Assembly: GCF_029267215.1 (NCBI RefSeq)
Contig: NZ_JARIDH010000030.1
Location: 1-34,832 of the forward strand
Length of the DNA stretch: 34,832 nucleotides
Origin: Clostridium sp.
GTDB taxonomy: Bacteria > Bacillota > Clostridia > Clostridiales > Clostridiaceae
Direction of reading: 5' to 3'
Within the stretch, counting starts at the first letter, position 1, and every line of letters starts with the position of its first letter. Position numbers and translations under genes: made by a program. Under the pieces are notes generated by a model that made no database searches, had not been told where the DNA came from, and saw only the letters and a list, made by a program, of their open reading frames with translations. Of the stretch, positions 8,070 through 18,697 are shown in pieces.

Positions 8070-11000
8070 TTAACCAAACAAACTAAGTTGATTGCTTTCT
8101 TGCATTCCTTCTAGACATCCATGATGTCCTAAAGTCTCAATTACAGTCTTAGAAACCTTAGATCTAAGTCTTAAATCCTCCTTAGACATAAACTCTCCAT
8201 TTACTCTACATTCAACTATACTTTTAGCCGCATTATCTCCAACTCCTTGAAGAGCATTTAAAGGAGGTCTTATTCCATCTTCTTCAATTTTAAACTTAAC
8301 AGCTTCTGATTTATATAGATCAACTTTTAAGAATTTTATTCCTCTTTTATACATTTCATATGAAAGTTCTAAAATTGTTAGAAGCCCTTTTTCCTTTACT
8401 GATATATTGTTCCCTAATTTATTTAATTCTTCCATTTTATCTTTTATTGCAAGTTCCCCTTTACATATTAAATCAGCATCAAAATCATCCGCTCTTACTG
8501 TGAAATATGTTGTATAATAAGCCTCTGGATAATAAACTTTATAATAAGCTATTCTAGCAGCCATCATAACATATGCAACGGCGTGTCCTTTTGGGAACAT
8601 GTATTTTATTCTTTTACATGATTCTATATACCAATCAGGAACATTTTTTTCTCTCATTAAAGCTTCATCATCTTCTGAAAGCCCTTTACCTTTTCTTACT
8701 TTCTCCATTATAGTGAAGGCTGTTTTAGGTGGTAAGTCCTTATACATTAAATAAACCATGATATCATCTCTTGTTGCTATACAATCTTTTAGTGTTGTAT
8801 AACCTTCTTTTATGAAATACTGTGCGTTATTAAGCCAAACATCTGTACCATGAGAAAGACCAGATATTCTCACTAAATCAGCAAAACTCTTTGGCTGAGT
8901 ATCAACAAGCATCTGTCTAACGAATTTAGTACCAAACTCTGGAAGTCCATAACTACCAACTTCACATCCTAATTCTTCCTTAGTAACCCCTAAAGCATCT
9001 GGTGATGTAAATAAACTTATAACTTTGGGATCATTTAAAGGTATAGTTTTAGGATCCAATCCTGTTAAATCTTGAAGCATTCTAAGAACAGTAGGGTCGT
9101 CGTGTCCTAGTATATCAAGTTTAAGAAGTCTACCACTTATTGAGTGATAATCAAAATGAGTTGTTATTATATCTGTATTTACATCATCGGCAGGATGTTG
9201 TATTGGACAGAAATTATATATTTCATTATCACTTGGCACAACCATGATTCCACCTGGATGCTGACCACTTGTTCTTTTTATACCAGTACATCCTATTGTA
9301 AGTCTCTCTATTTCAGCTTGTGATACAACTATATCTCTTTCTTGAAGATATTTTTTAACATATCCGTATGCTGTTTTCTCTGCCACCGTACCTATGGTAC
9401 CAGCTTTAAATACATATCCTTTTCCAAATAAAACCTCTGTATATTTATGTACAACAGCTTGATATTCTCCAGAGAAATTAAGATCTATATCAGGCTCTTT
9501 ATCTCCTTCAAAACCAAGGAACGTTTCAAAAGGTATGTCATGACCATCTTTTATATATTGTGCTCCACAATCCGGACAAATTTTATCTGGCAAATCAGCC
9601 CCTGAACTTACAGATCCATCTAAAAAGAACTCTGATTTTTTACAATTAGGACAAACATAATGAGGTGGTAATCCATTAACCTCTGTTATATCTGACATTG
9701 TTGCAACAAAAGAAGAGCCAACAGATCCTCTTGAACCAACTAAATATCCATCTTCTAATGATTTTGCAACAAGTTTTTGTGCTATAAGATATAAAACCGC
9801 ATATCCATTGTTTATTATAGAATTTAATTCTTTATCAAGTCTCTTTTGAACAACCTCAGGGAGATTTTCTCCATATATGCTATGAACCTTATTCATAGTC
9901 ATATTTCTTATATCATCCTCTGCACCTTCAATTTTAGGTGGGAAAGTTTCATCTGGTATTGGTTTTACCACATCAACCATGTCAGCTATCTTTTGAGTAT
10001 TTTCTATAACAACTTCTCTACAAGCCTCTTCTCCTAAATATTCAAATTCTTTAAGCATTTCATTTGTAGTTCTAAAATATAATGGTGGTTGGTTATCTGC
10101 ATCACTATATCCTTGCCCAGCCATTATTATTCTTCTAAACACTTCATCATTAGGATCTAGGAAATGACAGTCACAAGTAGCTACTACTGGTTTACCCATC
10201 TCTTTTCCTAAATCATATATTTTTTGATTTAATTCTATTAATTCATCCTCATCTTTTACATTTCCTTTTCTTATAAGAAATTCATTGTTTTGAATTGGTT
10301 GAATCTCTAAATAATCATAAAATGAAGCAATCTCCTTTAACTCTTCTTGAGATTTCCCCTCTAAAACAGATTTAAATACTTGACCAGCTTCACAAGCAGA
10401 ACCAATAATAAGACCTTCTCTATATTCACTTATTAAACTTTTAGGAAGTCTTGGTCTTCTAGCAAAGTAATCTAAATGAGCCATAGAAACAAGTTTATAC
10501 AAATTTTTAATTCCAATTTGATTTTTAGCTAATATTATTATGTGGTGAAGAGGAAGTTTTCTCACATCTATGTTAGATAAATATTTTTCATTTAATGATT
10601 TAACATCATGAATATCCATCTCTTCTTTCATCTTTTTAAATGAAAAAACTAATATATCAGCTGTTGCCTTAGCATCATCAACTGCTCTATGGTGATTATC
10701 TAAACTTATTCCTAAATGATTAGCCACTTGGTTTAATTTTACTTTTTTTAATTCTGGATAAAGATATCTTGCAAGAGGAACTGTGTCCATAACAGGATTT
10801 TTAAGATCCATTCCCATATCAGCTAAATTTTTCTTAATAAAGCCCACATCAAAGGCAGCATTATGGGCAACTAATACTGCATCCCCTACAAACTCTATAA
10901 ACTTAGGTAAAACTTCACTTATTTTAGGTTTACCATCAACCATATTTTGAGTTATACTTGTAAGCTCTGTTATTTTATATGGAATCATCATTTCAGGGTC

Positions 11001-12407
11001 TACAAATGAACTAAATGAATCTACTATTTCTCCACCTTTTAACTTAACTGCTCCAATTTCTATAATCTTATCATTTTTACTTGAGAATCCTGTTGTTTCT
11101 AAGTCAAAAACTACATATTCGTCATCAAAACTTTCCTCATTTCCATTTAAAACAATAGGTGTTCCATTGTCAGCTAAATATCCCTCAACTCCATAAATAA
11201 CTTTTATATTATTTTTCTTTGCAGCAATCTGAGCATCTGGAAAAGCCTGAACAACCCCATGATCTGTGATTGCCACTGCCTTATGACCAAATTTAGCTGC
11301 TCTCTCAACTATTTTGCTGGCAGATGTTATTGCATCCATTGAACTCATTGTAGTATGCATATGAAGCTCTACTCTTTTTTCTTCAGCTGTGTCCATTCTT
11401 TCTATTTTTGTTAATTTATTTATATCTCTAGCCATTATTACAACTTCTTTAGCATAAGGGTCCATTGTAGCTTCCCCTCTTACTTTACAATAAAGGCCTT
11501 TCTTAACATTTTCTAAAACTGTATCCTTATCCTTATCTCTTAAGAAACATTTAACAGCAATAGAACTTGTATAATCTGTTATGAAGAATGTAAGTATTAT
11601 TCTACCGGTCTTAGTTTCAAAGATTTCAGTTTTAAATACATCTCCAATTATTGTTACAATTCCTGATCCCATATCTATTTTACAAATATCTATGCTATCT
11701 CCTTGAATATTTCTTCCAAGTATAGTATTTTCATTTTTAAGCTCATCTTTATATGATCTTTTTTCATAAGATACTCTATTTCTTTGTTTATTGTCAGTAG
11801 ATTCCTTTTTCACAGGCTTTTCTTTTGAAGCTTCCTTCTTCATATGCTCTATTACTTTTTTAGCAATCTCTTTATTTTCATTTAACTTTTCTTCGTTATA
11901 ATTTTTATTTTCTAAACTTTCATCATACTTAAATTCCACAAAAGAACTAATTCCAAAGAAAGATTTTATATATTTTTTTATTTCTCCATCAATTCCTTTT
12001 CTAGAAACTAAGTTATTTAAGAATTCAGAACCATTTTTTATTATAATTTTATTTCCTTCAACAGTCTTTGGAGAATCCATTAAAATTCCTTTTAAAACTG
12101 GATGATTAGCTATAATTTTTTCACATATATGATTCCAATGTTCCTTGACAATAGTATCTAGTGATATATCTGAAATATCTATGTAATACATAATTTCTAT
12201 ATTTACATCAAATCCAATAGCTTTTTTTATGTATTGTTTTACAAGATTTTTTTGTTCTTCTGTAAACTGTTCTTTGCTTTTTATTATTGTTCTTAAAGTG
12301 TTACTCTTTTTAAGTAATTGAAACTTACTTATTTCAAATTCTAAATCGCTCAGATTTTCATCTGATTTTATAGATTTATTAATTCTTTTTACAAACTCAT
12401 TACTCAA
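8070..12407 (-). CDS. polC: DNA polymerase III PolC-type, alpha subunit
   Basis: PolC is the replicative polymerase of low-G+C Gram-positive bacteria, with built-in proofreading. The 1445-residue protein has, in order: an N-terminal domain (1-220), an OB fold (about 228-330) and a PHP domain (His349, His351 in [26 protein letters not shown]). A DEDD exonuclease (Asp435 and Glu437 in [31 protein letters not shown]) interrupts the PHP domain. A zinc-finger region ([16 protein letters not shown]) and the polymerase core ([25 protein letters not shown]) follow. The start is TTG with AAAGGAGG 8 nt upstream; no in-frame ATG is nearby. No terminator directly follows, so transcripts may run into the rimP leader. 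Confidence 0.98.
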   Translation of the reverse strand: MSNEFVKRINKSIKSDENLSDLEFEISKFQLLKKSNTLRTIIKSKEQFTEEQKNLVKQYIKKAIGFDVNIEIMYYIDISDISLDTIVKEHWNHICEKIIANHPVLKGILMDSPKTVEGNKIIIKNGSEFLNNLVSRKGIDGEIKKYIKSFFGISSFVEFKYDESLENKNYNEEKLNENKEIAKKVIEHMKKEASKEKPVKKESTDNKQRNRVSYEKRSYKDELKNENTILGRNIQGDSIDICKIDMGSGIVTIIGDVFKTEIFETKTGRIILTFFITDYTSSIAVKCFLRDKDKDTVLENVKKGLYCKVRGEATMDPYAKEVVIMARDINKLTKIERMDTAEEKRVELHMHTTMSSMDAITSASKIVERAAKFGHKAVAITDHGVVQAFPDAQIAAKKNNIKVIYGVEGYLADNGTPIVLNGNEESFDDEYVVFDLETTGFSSKNDKIIEIGAVKLKGGEIVDSFSSFVDPEMMIPYKITELTSITQNMVDGKPKISEVLPKFIEFVGDAVLVAHNAAFDVGFIKKNLADMGMDLKNPVMDTVPLARYLYPELKKVKLNQVANHLGISLDNHHRAVDDAKATADILVFSFKKMKEEMDIHDVKSLNEKYLSNIDVRKLPLHHIIILAKNQIGIKNLYKLVSMAHLDYFARRPRLPKSLISEYREGLIIGSACEAGQVFKSVLEGKSQEELKEIASFYDYLEIQPIQNNEFLIRKGNVKDEDELIELNQKIYDLGKEMGKPVVATCDCHFLDPNDEVFRRIIMAGQGYSDADNQPPLYFRTTNEMLKEFEYLGEEACREVVIENTQKIADMVDVVKPIPDETFPPKIEGAEDDIRNMTMNKVHSIYGENLPEVVQKRLDKELNSIINNGYAVLYLIAQKLVAKSLEDGYLVGSRGSVGSSFVATMSDITEVNGLPPHYVCPNCKKSEFFLDGSVSSGADLPDKICPDCGAQYIKDGHDIPFETFLGFEGDKEPDIDLNFSGEYQAVVHKYTEVLFGKGYVFKAGTIGTVAEKTAYGYVKKYLQERDIVVSQAEIERLTIGCTGIKRTSGQHPGGIMVVPSDNEIYNFCPIQHPADDVNTDIITTHFDYHSISGRLLKLDILGHDDPTVLRMLQDLTGLDPKTIPLNDPKVISLFTSPDALGVTKEELGCEVGSYGLPEFGTKFVRQMLVDTQPKSFADLVRISGLSHGTDVWLNNAQYFIKEGYTTLKDCIATRDDIMVYLMYKDLPPKTAFTIMEKVRKGKGLSEDDEALMREKNVPDWYIESCKRIKYMFPKGHAVAYVMMAARIAYYKVYYPEAYYTTYFTVRADDFDADLICKGELAIKDKMEELNKLGNNISVKEKGLLTILELSYEMYKRGIKFLKVDLYKSEAVKFKIEEDGIRPPLNALQGVGDNAAKSIVECRVNGEFMSKEDLRLRSKVSKTVIETLGHHGCLEGMQESNQLSLFG

Positions 12408-12457
12408 AATCTAAGCCTCCTTTATCTTATAAATAAAAAAGCCATATACGACATAAA

Positions 12458-12477
12458 GAAGGGATATTACTCCCTCC
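12458..12477 (-). terminator. Weak hairpin between ispG and polC
   Basis: A 7-bp stem with one G-U pair (GGAGGGA with TCCCTTC, 6-nt loop) lies 5 nt after the ispG stop, followed by TTTATGT. The U tract is poor, so partial termination or mRNA 3'-end stabilisation is more likely than full termination. Confidence 0.4.
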
Positions 12478-12482
12478 TTTAA

Positions 12483-13532
12483 TTATAATGTCTCTATTAT
12501 TTTTATAAGTTCTTCAACTAAATCTTCTTCTTTTACTTTTTTAATAACTTCACCTTTTCTAAAGATAAGTCCTTCTCCCTTACCTCCAGCTATTCCAATA
12601 TCAGCTTCTCTAGCTTCTCCTGGGCCATTTACAACACATCCCATTACTGCAACCTTAATTTGTTTCTGACAGTTTGCTAGTCTCTCTTCAACCTCTTTTG
12701 CTATGTTTATTAAATCTATCTGAGTTCTTCCACATGTAGGACATGATATAAACTCAATTCCTTCTTTTACATATCCAAAGTTTTTAAGAATTTCTTTACC
12801 TACTTTAATCTCCTCAACTGGATCTCCTGTTAAAGAAACTCTTATTGTGTCACCAATACCTTCTGAAAGTAATGTTCCTATTCCTATAGCTGATTTTATT
12901 GTTCCTCTCCAAGGTGTACCAGCCTCAGTAACCCCTAAGTGAAGAGGATAATTTGTTTTTTGTGAAGCTATTCTATAACTTTCTATCATTGTTTCAACAT
13001 TAGATGATTTCATTGATATTACTATATCGTGAAAATCTAATTCTTCTAATATTTTAACATGTTCTAATGCACTTTCAACTAGGGCATCAGGGGTAGGTTT
13101 ACCATACTTTTCTAAAAGTTCTTTTGATAAAGAACCTGAGTTAACTCCTATTCTTATAGGTATATTCTTCTCTTTACAAGCTTTAACAACAGCTTCCACC
13201 TTTTCCCTACTTCCAATATTACCTGGATTTATTCTTATGGCAGAAACTCCATTTTCTATAGCTTTTAAAGCTAATCTATAATCAAAATGTATATCAGCAA
13301 CTAAAGGTATGTTTATTTTTTCAACTATATCTTTTATAGATTCTGCAGCTTCCATATCTAAAACTGCGCATCTAACTATATCACATCCAGCCTCTTCTAA
13401 AGATTTTATCTGTTTTACAGTTGCTTCTATATCTTTTGTATCTGTGTTAGTCATTGATTGAATAGAAACTCTAAAGTCTCCTCCAACATATATATTTCCA
13501 ACTTTAACTTTTCTAGTTTCTTTTCTATTCAC
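12483..13532 (-). CDS. ispG: 4-hydroxy-3-methylbut-2-en-1-yl diphosphate synthase
   Basis: IspG is the [4Fe-4S] enzyme of the penultimate MEP step, reducing MEcPP to HMBPP. The 349-residue protein starts [18 protein letters not shown], with a TIM-barrel segment ([34 protein letters not shown]). The cluster ligands are Cys264 and Cys267 (SCPTCGRTQ), Cys299 ([10 protein letters not shown]) and Glu306. The start is GTG with AGGAGG 8 nt upstream. It lies between rseP and polC, the common clostridial order. Confidence 0.98.
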   Translation of the reverse strand: MNRKETRKVKVGNIYVGGDFRVSIQSMTNTDTKDIEATVKQIKSLEEAGCDIVRCAVLDMEAAESIKDIVEKINIPLVADIHFDYRLALKAIENGVSAIRINPGNIGSREKVEAVVKACKEKNIPIRIGVNSGSLSKELLEKYGKPTPDALVESALEHVKILEELDFHDIVISMKSSNVETMIESYRIASQKTNYPLHLGVTEAGTPWRGTIKSAIGIGTLLSEGIGDTIRVSLTGDPVEEIKVGKEILKNFGYVKEGIEFISCPTCGRTQIDLINIAKEVEERLANCQKQIKVAVMGCVVNGPGEAREADIGIAGGKGEGLIFRKGEVIKKVKEEDLVEELIKIIETL

Positions 13533-13551
13533 TAGTATTTCCTCCTGATTT

Positions 13552-14559
13552 TTATATTACCGGGAATATTATATCTTTTATAGTTACTATGACCATAAGG
13601 CCCATAAGTAGTGCAAAACCTACTGTATTTACAGCATCCACATACTTAGATGGAATTTCTTTTCTTGTTATCATTTGAATAAGCTCTATAAATATTCTAC
13701 CACCATCTAATGCTGGGAATGGTAAAAGATTAAATACAGCTAATTGAACACTTAAAAATGCCATAAACCAAAGTAAAGTTTCTATTCCAGCCTTAGCAGC
13801 CTGACCTGACATTTTTATTATTGTAACAGGACCACCAACATCCTTTTTAAAGTTAAGATTACCTGTAACCATACTCTTTAATGATATAAATACCTGTGAT
13901 ATAAGACTTCTAGTTTCATTAAATCCATACTTTATTCCCTGAATTAAAGAAGGATCTTTAACTACTCCATATCCTATTCCCACTTGATACATTCCCTCTT
14001 CATTAACCATAGGTTTAACTGTTTTATTTAAAACTTCATTTCCTCTTTTTATCTCTAAATTAACAGGTTCTCCCTTTGCTAAAGCTAAACCAACAGTAAA
14101 ATCTTTAGTTGTATATATTCTATGTCCATCTATTTTTAGGAATTCATCTCCCTTTTCAATTCCTATTTCTTGAGCTGGCGAATTTGGAACAATATTTATA
14201 ACCTTATTTTCTACATAGCCATTATGCATAGCCATCCCTGAAAAAATTATAAGTGCAAGCACATAGTTCATAAATGCTCCTGCTCCCATAACTAAAATTC
14301 TTTGTATTGGACTTTTGGCACTTAAACTTCTTGAATCATTACTATCTTCTTCTTCTCCAAGCATTCTGACAAATCCTCCAAAAGGAAGCACTCTTAAGTT
14401 ATATTCTGTTTCATTGATTTTAAAACCAAAAAGTCTAGGTCCCATACCAATTGCAAATTCTTCAACATAAATTCCATTTACCTTAGCAAGAATAAAATGT
14501 CCTAGCTCATGAATTAATATTAAGGCACTAAATGCTAATAATGCAAAAATTATATACAC
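13552..14559 (-). CDS. rseP: Site-2 intramembrane zinc metalloprotease RseP/RasP (Eep homologue)
   Basis: This S2P protease cuts membrane-embedded substrates such as anti-sigma factors and leftover signal peptides; the enterococcal homologue Eep releases lipoprotein-derived pheromones. The 335-residue protein has zinc motif HELGH at 17-21 in the first membrane helix. A PDZ domain spans about 115-190 ([24 protein letters not shown]), and the second metal motif is [14 protein letters not shown] near 275-290. The start codon is GTG with GGAGGGG upstream. dxr ends 11 nt before and ispG follows after 19 nt. Confidence 0.96.
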   Translation of the reverse strand: MYIIFALLAFSALILIHELGHFILAKVNGIYVEEFAIGMGPRLFGFKINETEYNLRVLPFGGFVRMLGEEEDSNDSRSLSAKSPIQRILVMGAGAFMNYVLALIIFSGMAMHNGYVENKVINIVPNSPAQEIGIEKGDEFLKIDGHRIYTTKDFTVGLALAKGEPVNLEIKRGNEVLNKTVKPMVNEEGMYQVGIGYGVVKDPSLIQGIKYGFNETRSLISQVFISLKSMVTGNLNFKKDVGGPVTIIKMSGQAAKAGIETLLWFMAFLSVQLAVFNLLPFPALDGGRIFIELIQMITRKEIPSKYVDAVNTVGFALLMGLMVIVTIKDIIFPVI

Positions 14560-14570
14560 CCTTTCCCCTC

Positions 14571-15725
14571 CTAATTATATTTATCATATATATATTTTCT
14601 TACAATATGGTCTAATTCTATTACATTATCAAGAGTTACCTCTTTGTTGTAATCAAATTTATTCATACATTCTTCTATTATTTCTGGTATTTGTAGGTAT
14701 GTTATTTTTTTCTTTAAGAATAATTCTACACATACCTCATTAGCACCATTTAAAATTGTAGGCATAAGTTTTCCTTTTTCACCTGCTTCATATGCCAATT
14801 TTAAACATTTAAATGTATCTAAATCAGGCTTTTCAAAAGTTAATTCTCTAATTTTAAATAGGTCTAATTTCTCACTTATATTAACTTCTCTATTTGGATA
14901 GTTTAAAGCATATTGAATAGGTAACTTCATATCTGGAACACCTAACTGAGCAATTACTGCCCCATCAGTATATTGAACCATTGAATGAATTATTGATTGA
15001 GGATGAACTACAACCTCTATATCCTTATATGGACAATCAAATAACCAATGTGCTTCTATAACTTCTAATCCCTTATTCATTAAAGTTGATGAGTCTATTG
15101 ATATTTTTTGACCCATATTCCATTTAGGATGTTTTAAAGCTTTTTCAGGTGTAACTTCTTTTAACTTTTCTAAATTAAATCCTCTAAATGGACCGCCTGA
15201 TGCAGTTAAAAGTATTTTATCAATTTTATTATGTGAATTTCCTTGTAATGATTGGAATATTGCACTATGCTCTGAATCAACTGGAAGTATAGCTACTCCA
15301 TGTTCTTTGGCTTCTCTCATTACAAGTTCTCCAGCAACAACCAATGTTTCCTTATTTGCTAAAGCAATATCTTTTCCTTTTCTTATAGCTTCAACTGTTG
15401 GTCTTAAACCAATCATTCCTACAACTGAAGTTACAACTATATCTATTTCATCTAAAGTTGCTACTTTTATTAAACCTTCCATACCATAGATAACTTCACA
15501 TTTTAATCCTTCATTCGCAACTAAATTAACTAACTTTTCATAAGATTCCTTATGATTTATAGCTACATATTTAGGTGAAAATTCCTTTATTATATCTAAA
15601 GTTAAATCTATATTTCTGTTAGCAGTTATACCAATTAATTCAAATTCATTTTTATGAAATCTTAATACATCTAATGTTTGAGTTCCTATAGAGCCTGTTA
15701 CTCCTAGTATAGATATTCTTTTCAT
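14571..15725 (-). CDS. dxr: 1-deoxy-D-xylulose 5-phosphate reductoisomerase
   Basis: Dxr converts DXP to 2-C-methyl-D-erythritol 4-phosphate, the committed step of the MEP isoprenoid pathway; it uses NADPH and a divalent metal and is the fosmidomycin target. The 384-residue protein has the NADPH site ILGVTGSIGTQTLDVLR, LANKETLVVAGE, the metal/substrate motif LPVDSEHSAIFQ and the ILLTASGGPFRG loop, then MGQKISIDSSTLMNKGLEVIEAHWLF. AGGAGG lies 8 nt from the ATG. It heads the rseP-ispG-polC operon, and isoprenoid output feeds UppS, encoded nearby. Confidence 0.98.
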   Translation of the reverse strand: MKRISILGVTGSIGTQTLDVLRFHKNEFELIGITANRNIDLTLDIIKEFSPKYVAINHKESYEKLVNLVANEGLKCEVIYGMEGLIKVATLDEIDIVVTSVVGMIGLRPTVEAIRKGKDIALANKETLVVAGELVMREAKEHGVAILPVDSEHSAIFQSLQGNSHNKIDKILLTASGGPFRGFNLEKLKEVTPEKALKHPKWNMGQKISIDSSTLMNKGLEVIEAHWLFDCPYKDIEVVVHPQSIIHSMVQYTDGAVIAQLGVPDMKLPIQYALNYPNREVNISEKLDLFKIRELTFEKPDLDTFKCLKLAYEAGEKGKLMPTILNGANEVCVELFLKKKITYLQIPEIIEECMNKFDYNKEVTLDNVIELDHIVRKYIYDKYN

Positions 15726-15791
15726 ATTCTTTCCTCCTAAGTAATTCCTTAAACATACTAGACTAAATTAATCAACTTAGCCTATTATATT

Positions 15792-15820
15792 ATTTTATAT
15801 CATTATACCCATAAATACAA
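15792..15820 (-). promoter_or_regulatory. Candidate promoter of dxr-rseP-ispG-polC
   Basis: TTGTAT and TAAAAT are 17 bp apart. A perfect TATAAT (15802-15807) overlaps the spacer and might be used instead. It lies about 65 nt upstream of dxr. The AT-rich context makes the exact boxes uncertain. Confidence 0.45.
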
Positions 15821-16077
15821 TAATATACATTTATTATGTACTTCTCTTAATAAATATTAACATATTCTTTATTAATTTTATTTTTAAGCTCTGTTTTAAG
15901 AAGGTGTTGATTTTAGCTAACTCTTCAGATATACTTAATTAAATTTGTACTTTAAATAACACAGATTTATTTTACTATCTACATAATAAATATATTAATT
16001 TTAACTATTAATATTCTACTTATACATAATTAAAGTAATATTTATTAAAAATTCTAAACTTTAAAATAAGACAATAT

Positions 16078-16107
16078 AAAAAGGCATAGACTATTCTATA
16101 CCTTTTT
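16078..16107 (-). terminator. Intrinsic terminator of the two-component cassette
   Basis: A 13-bp stem (AAAAAGGTATAGA with TCTATGCCTTTTT, one G-U pair, 4-nt loop) ends in five T residues on the minus strand. The A/T flanks are symmetric, so it could work in both directions. Confidence 0.88.
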
Positions 16108-16200
16108 ACTGCTATTTTAAGAATCCCTATCTATGATTTATATATATGATTTATCTAATTATAATACTAATAAAATTCATTTTATATTTACCAATAGATT

Positions 16201-16593
16201 TTATTTCATATATATTCCCACCATTTTCATATGAGTATTAAATGATAATGTAAATTGAGCTTTTCCATTTTCATAATTCGCTATTACAACGGCTATTGCT
16301 ATACCATCTTTTTCTTGGAATACTATTTTCTCAATTTCCTTGTATTTTCCAAGTTTATCTTGTAAAGGAGTATATGCTTTTTTTATCATATCAGTTGTTA
16401 GCTTAGATTTTAACTCATCATCTCCCATATTAACAATATCATCATACTTGCCTTCTACTAAAAAATTAACAATATTCTCTGAAGCTGTCCTTAAGTCCTT
16501 TTCATTATAATTAGAGCTTAACTTAGAGGCTCCACATCCTATAAATAATATTCCACATAAAACAACCATTAAAACAGACGTAATTTTTTTCAT
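16201..16593 (-). CDS. DUF3887-type lipoprotein
   Basis: This is a 130-residue secreted lipoprotein. The signal sequence MKKITSVLMVVLCGILFIGC ends in a lipobox with Cys20 as the predicted lipidation site. The mature part resembles DUF3887: repeated amphipathic helices (ENIVNFLVEGKYDDIV, LTTDMIKKAYTPLQDKLGKYKEIE) followed by beta strands (IAIAVVIANYENGKAQFTLSFNTHMKMVGIY), an NTF2-like arrangement. AAGGAGTG lies 8 nt from the ATG. It is last in the cassette and followed by a strong terminator about 95 nt downstream. Its function is unknown; an extracytoplasmic sensor or accessory of the kinase is one possibility. Confidence 0.85.
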   Translation of the reverse strand: MKKITSVLMVVLCGILFIGCGASKLSSNYNEKDLRTASENIVNFLVEGKYDDIVNMGDDELKSKLTTDMIKKAYTPLQDKLGKYKEIEKIVFQEKDGIAIAVVIANYENGKAQFTLSFNTHMKMVGIYMK

Positions 16594-16607
16594 TTTTAAT
16601 ACACTCC

Positions 16608-17381
16608 TTAAAAATTTTCAAATATTTTTTTAGATTTAAAAGTAAAGATCAGAAAACCCAATGCAAATATACCTATAACACATTCTACAATAAATACACT
16701 TCCACCTAACTGTCCTAAAAATACTGCACAAAAGTTTACTAATCCATGTAACATTATAGCTATGAATAAATATCTTATTTCTTTTTTATTTATTCCATAT
16801 AAAATTAATAGACTTAATCCAACATGAATTATAATAGCTAATATCCTTTCTACTCCCCCTATTAAAACTTCTATATTCATAGAATATAGTTTAATTAAAA
16901 TTTCTGTATTCACCTTAGAAGAATATCCTAAATTTAATGAAATAACCTTAACCAGTGTTATTAAACTAGGTATTCCAAGTAATATTATTGCCTCTATGCC
17001 ACCATGTCCAATACCAAAAGCAATTCCATCAATCCATCTTTTGTTATTTTTAAGTACTATTTTAAAAGCTAAGTATCTTCCTATTTCTTCAAATACCCCT
17101 GCTGATAATGATAAAAACATAATATATAAAATTGGATAAAGCACTGAAATTTCTATATACCAATTCATATTACTTAAAACATTTTTTATAAGTGGGATCC
17201 TAAGAAAAATTTGAGATATTAAAAATGTCAATCCCCCTATAAAAAGAGCCTTCATGTACCTCTTCTTTTTAAATATAAAATAACCACTTGCAACTAAAGG
17301 TATTAAAAAACATATAAATACATTTAAAAAAAGACTAACCACTAAGCTTATTGATACCACTATAAATTTCCCTCTATTCAT
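16608..17381 (-). CDS. YhfC-type glutamic intramembrane protease homologue
   Basis: This is a 257-residue polytopic membrane protein with about seven hydrophobic segments. Conserved polar residues sit inside the membrane segments in the pattern of the YhfC/PrsW/CPBP protease superfamily: FEEIGR (Glu98, Glu99, Arg102), GIGHGGIEA (His126, Glu130), VERI (Glu178), IHVGLS (His186) and LHGLVN (His212, Asn216). YhfC is the closest match I recognise. Such proteins are proven or predicted to cleave or scaffold within the bilayer. It overlaps the kinase gene by 8 nt (ATGAATAG), so it is translationally coupled, and a lipoprotein gene follows 14 nt later. Its substrate is unknown. Confidence 0.8.
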   Translation of the reverse strand: MNRGKFIVVSISLVVSLFLNVFICFLIPLVASGYFIFKKKRYMKALFIGGLTFLISQIFLRIPLIKNVLSNMNWYIEISVLYPILYIMFLSLSAGVFEEIGRYLAFKIVLKNNKRWIDGIAFGIGHGGIEAIILLGIPSLITLVKVISLNLGYSSKVNTEILIKLYSMNIEVLIGGVERILAIIIHVGLSLLILYGINKKEIRYLFIAIMLHGLVNFCAVFLGQLGGSVFIVECVIGIFALGFLIFTFKSKKIFENF

Positions 17382-18687
17382 TAACTGGAATAATTATATT
17401 AATTTTAAACTCACCACATTCAGTATCTATTCTCATGTTCCCTTCATATTTTTCTAAAGCTAAACTTACGTTTTCAAGTCCAAATCCACAATGATTCTTC
17501 TTCATGGACTTAAAGAATTTTTTACCCTTTACTAATTTACTACTTAAATTATTTGTTAAGTTTATTATTATGAATTGATTAAAAGAATCAATCTTTAAAA
17601 ATACTTTTCTTTCTTCTTTACATAGACATTGTTCCTCTAAGGCATTATCAAGTAAATTTGCAAAAATTGTTGTTATATCAATATCTTTCATAAAATCAAT
17701 ATTTATATCTCCAATTTTACACTCTAAATTTATTCCATTCTCCTTAGCCTTAAGCATCTTATCATTTATAATTAAGTTTAAGGTTCTATTATTTACATAT
17801 ATTTTTTGAGAAAAACTATCCAAAAGCTTGTACATATCCTTTGCATATTCATTTCCTTTATCATATTCCTTACCCTTATATAAATCTTCTATTATTTGAA
17901 GGTGATTTTTTATATCATGAATAACTTTTCTAGAATTTCTATAATTATTTTCTAAAGAATTATAATACTCATATTGAATTTTAGATTGCTCCTCATAAAA
18001 TTTAATCTTATTTTGAAGCTCATTATTTCTAGATATAGATTCAAAAACATCTGTAATGAAAAGATTTAAAATTATAAGTGAAATTATATTAAAGATTATT
18101 AAAATAACATCACTAACCCCCATATAAGTTTGTAAATACATAAGTAAGGTGATTATATATATTGTGCTAAAAGCAGGTAAAACAAAAAAGTTTAAATATT
18201 GAACCCTACTTATTTTCTTAATCTTTCTATTTTTAAACAATATTATAAATGCCCTTGATAACCCTAAATAAACAAACTGAGTTATTGTAGATAAAGTTAC
18301 TCCATAAACTATTGTATTGTAAAAATTAATTTTTAAAAAAACACATGAAATATTAAATATTAAAGCTACTAGAGATTGAGCTAAAAATAACATTACAACA
18401 TATATACTGTAATATAATAGGTATATCTTTTCTTTGTTATATAGAAAATGTCCTATAATCAAAATCCCTATAAATGTTACAAATAGATTTATTGTTCCGC
18501 TCCCACTTAAAATACCTATTGAAAACAAAGTCAAAGTAAAAATCAAATAAGCTATTACATAAAGATATTTAGGGTAAAATATCTTTCTATTAAATCTTTT
18601 AAAAAAATCAAAAACTATAAATGTAGAAAAAAAACCTAATATTATATTTACTACAGTAGCTAATAGATAAATTGCATTATTCATCAT
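17374..18687 (-). CDS. AgrC-like GHKL sensor histidine kinase
   Basis: The 437-residue membrane kinase has about six hydrophobic segments in residues 5-215. A coiled-coil linker (220-255), a phosphorylation site with His257 in RKVIHDIKNHLQII and a GHKL ATPase domain follow (N box NLLDNALEE at 344-352, G box HCGFGLENVSLALEKYEG). This layout matches AgrC and other peptide-sensing kinases of the HPK10 class. The start ATGATG has TAGGTG 7 nt upstream. The last codons overlap the start of the next gene by 8 nt. The input signal is unknown; no AgrB/AgrD pair is in the window. Confidence 0.9.
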   Translation of the reverse strand: MMNNAIYLLATVVNIILGFFSTFIVFDFFKRFNRKIFYPKYLYVIAYLIFTLTLFSIGILSGSGTINLFVTFIGILIIGHFLYNKEKIYLLYYSIYVVMLFLAQSLVALIFNISCVFLKINFYNTIVYGVTLSTITQFVYLGLSRAFIILFKNRKIKKISRVQYLNFFVLPAFSTIYIITLLMYLQTYMGVSDVILIIFNIISLIILNLFITDVFESISRNNELQNKIKFYEEQSKIQYEYYNSLENNYRNSRKVIHDIKNHLQIIEDLYKGKEYDKGNEYAKDMYKLLDSFSQKIYVNNRTLNLIINDKMLKAKENGINLECKIGDINIDFMKDIDITTIFANLLDNALEEQCLCKEERKVFLKIDSFNQFIIINLTNNLSSKLVKGKKFFKSMKKNHCGFGLENVSLALEKYEGNMRIDTECGEFKINIIIPVNE

Positions 18688-18697
18688 ATCTATACAC

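Larger units (their letters stand above)
15726..16200. other. 475-nt non-coding gap between the cassette and dxr
   Basis: The gap is very AT-rich. From the right it holds about 90 nt of untranslated cassette 3' end, the cassette terminator, about 240 nt without recognisable features, and the dxr promoter region. A 35-codon open stretch on the minus strand (15834-15938, containing SEELAKINTFLKQSLK) has no start or ribosome site and may be a decayed gene end. No repeats or mobile-element ends were recognised. Confidence 0.6.

Noticed and set aside
16144-16178. Nine-codon frame after the lipoprotein gene as a signal peptide gene
   Set aside because: No ribosome site, very short, and made of the codons expected from random AT-rich sequence.
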